Positions 5,544-6,648 of a stretch of DNA of 6,648 bases are shown here, one piece after another. This DNA comes from Nonomuraea sp. (GTDB taxonomy: Bacteria; Actinomycetota; Actinomycetes; Streptosporangiales; Streptosporangiaceae): assembly GCA_013362835.1 (NCBI GenBank), contig JABFVJ010000462.1:1-6648 (forward strand), written 5' to 3'. The position numbers and the translations under genes are program-made. The notes under the pieces are model-generated. The model did no database searches and was not told the origin of the DNA. It saw nothing but the letters and a program-made list of their open reading frames with translations. Numbering within the stretch: the stretch's first letter is position 1; each line of letters begins with the position of its first letter.

Positions 5544-6367
5544 GCGTCGTGATCCCGGCCCACAACGAGGCCAAGGTGCTCGGCCGGCTGCTCGACGGCC
5601 TGCTCGGCGAGGCCGCGCCCGGCGAGTTCGACGTCGTGGTCGTGGCCAACGGCTGCACCGACGACACGGCCGGGGTGGCGCGGCCGTACGCGGTGCGCGT
5701 CCTGACCACGCCGGTGCCGTCCAAGAGCGAGGCGCTGCGTCTGGGCGACGAGGCGGCACGCGGCTACCCCCGGCTCTACGTGGACGCCGACGTCGAGCTC
5801 AGCACGGCCTCCGTCCGCGCGCTCGCGGCCGTGCTGTCCGCTCCAGACGGCCCGCTCGCCGCCGCCCCGGAACGGGAGCTGGCCCTGGCCGGCCGCCCGT
5901 GGCCGATCCGGGCCTACTACGCCATCTGGACACGGTTGCCGCAGGTGCGCGCCGGGCTGTTCGCCCGGGGCGTGATCGCGGTGAACGGCGCCGGCAACGA
6001 ACGTGTCCGCGCCCTGCCGCCGGTGATGGCCGACGACCTGGCCGCCTCGCTCGCGTTCGCGCCGGACGAACGGGTGATCGTGCCCGGCGCCCGCGTGGTG
6101 ATCCAGACCCCGCGCACGTTCGCGGACCTGATGCGCCGCCGGGTACGCGCGATGACCAGCGTGACCGAGCTCGAACAGACCTCGGACACGCCCGGCGAGC
6201 GTACGGGCCCGCGCGACCTGCTGGCCATCGTGCAGGCCGAGCCGCGCCTGGTGGCGGCGGCGGCCGTCTTCGCGCTGGTGGCCGTGCTGGCCAGGCGGCG
6301 AGCCGCCCACGCGATCCGCGCGGGCGACTACACCACCTGGCTGCGTGACGAGAGCAGCCGGGACTAG
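5540..6367 (+). CDS. Family 2 glycosyltransferase
   Basis: About 275 residues with a GT-A fold. The N-terminus SVVIPAHNEAKVLGRLLDGL (2-21) is the standard GT2 opening. DVVVVANGCTDDTAG (31-45) binds the nucleotide, SKSEALRLGDEA (61-72) follows, and YVDADVEL (80-87) holds the metal-binding DxD (D82, D84). VNGAGNERVR (148-157) and ADDLAASLAF (164-173) lie where the acceptor site and catalytic acid usually sit. Residues about 237-250 (LVAAAAVFALVAVL) form one hydrophobic segment followed by arginines, suggesting loose membrane attachment. It should transfer a sugar from an activated donor, plausibly the product of this locus, to a lipid, glycan or small-molecule acceptor; neither donor nor acceptor can be read from the sequence. 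The start was placed at GTG 5540 because GTGA there overlaps the epimerase stop like the other junctions; GTG 5537 is the alternative. Confidence 0.9.
   Translation: MSVVIPAHNEAKVLGRLLDGLLGEAAPGEFDVVVVANGCTDDTAGVARPYAVRVLTTPVPSKSEALRLGDEAARGYPRLYVDADVELSTASVRALAAVLSAPDGPLAAAPERELALAGRPWPIRAYYAIWTRLPQVRAGLFARGVIAVNGAGNERVRALPPVMADDLAASLAFAPDERVIVPGARVVIQTPRTFADLMRRRVRAMTSVTELEQTSDTPGERTGPRDLLAIVQAEPRLVAAAAVFALVAVLARRRAAHAIRAGDYTTWLRDESSRD
6364..6367. other. Convergent stop codons sharing a CTAG palindrome
   Basis: CTAG at 6364-6367 gives TAG on both strands: the plus-strand glycosyltransferase ends at 6367 and the minus-strand LamG gene at 6364. There is no space for a terminator between them, so each transcript must run at least partly into the other gene. 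Confidence 0.85.
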
Positions 6368-6648
6368 CCGACCGGCGTGTTCATGTCGGTGGTGATCTGC
6401 GCCGGGGTGAGCGCCTTGTTGTAGACGCGCACCTCGTCGATCAGCCCGCTGAAGTACTCACCCGACCCGCTGTTCCCGCCGATCCGCAACGGGCTCGTCC
6501 CGGTACGCAGGTTCCCCACCGTCGGATTCGTGGCGACCTGCGTGCCGTTGACGAACATGCGCAACGTCGAACCGTCATAGGTCGCCGCCACATGACTCCA
6601 GGCGTTCACCGGCAGATTGCTCGCCGCCGGAGCGTTCGCCCCCGACGA
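6364..6648 (-). CDS. LamG/concanavalin-like domain protein, C-terminal fragment
   Basis: Only the last 94 codons are in the window; the frame stays open to the right edge, so the N-terminus lies outside. The visible part is the end of a LamG jelly-roll: LPVNAWSHVAATYDGSTLRM, then FVNGTQV, LRIGGNSGSGEYFSGLIDEV and RVYNKALTPAQI, which closes the fold just before the stop. In actinomycetes such domains sit in secreted proteins, often at the end of enzymes or large surface proteins, and bind carbohydrate or protein. The upstream domains are not seen, so no function is assigned. A GTG at 6609 is inside the domain and is not the true start. It converges on the glycosyltransferase gene and is probably a separate transcription unit. 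Confidence 0.88.
   Translation of the reverse strand, partial: SSGANAPAASNLPVNAWSHVAATYDGSTLRMFVNGTQVATNPTVGNLRTGTSPLRIGGNSGSGEYFSGLIDEVRVYNKALTPAQITTDMNTPVG

Overview
The window looks like chromosomal DNA of a high-GC actinomycete. Codon third positions are overwhelmingly G or C, GTG starts are common, TTA leucine codons are very rare, and one gene encodes a secreted-type LamG domain. A streptomycete or a Streptosporangiales relative such as Nonomuraea would fit, but the genus cannot be settled from this stretch. It holds seven protein genes packed almost without gaps. I see no RNA genes, CRISPR arrays or insertion sequences, and the only gene-free stretch is about 90 bases.

Left and centre (1-4895, minus strand): a five-gene operon, read right to left. 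It encodes a TylC3/NovU-type sugar C-methyltransferase, an RfbF-type sugar-1-phosphate cytidylyltransferase, a small PIG-L family zinc deacetylase, an extended SDR of the NAD-dependent epimerase/dehydratase family, and a DUF4910/DUF2172 M28-like metallohydrolase that runs off the left edge. Every junction is a stop/start overlap (4, 4, 1 and 4 bases), so the proteins are probably made in coordinated amounts.

Right (4986-6367, plus strand): a divergent two-gene operon encoding a dTDP-4-dehydrorhamnose 3,5-epimerase family protein (all four catalytic residues present) and a family 2 glycosyltransferase, joined by another 4-base GTGA overlap. A 90-base AT-richer spacer between the two operons must hold both promoters. 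It contains a perfect 8-base inverted repeat.

Right edge (6364-6648, minus strand): the C-terminal end of a LamG/concanavalin-like protein. It converges on the glycosyltransferase gene, and both stop codons lie in the same CTAG palindrome.

Taken together (inference): this looks like part of a locus that activates a sugar phosphate with CTP (or another NTP), then epimerises, C-methylates and reduces it into a branched deoxysugar, and transfers it to a glycan or natural product. Two hydrolases, PIG-L and DUF4910, are built into the operon with no obvious step for them. No 4,6-dehydratase or aminotransferase is visible, so the pathway is either incomplete here or unorthodox. Each of the two divergent operons has exactly one TTA codon, which suggests that both arms depend on the rare bldA-type leucyl-tRNA and are developmentally timed.
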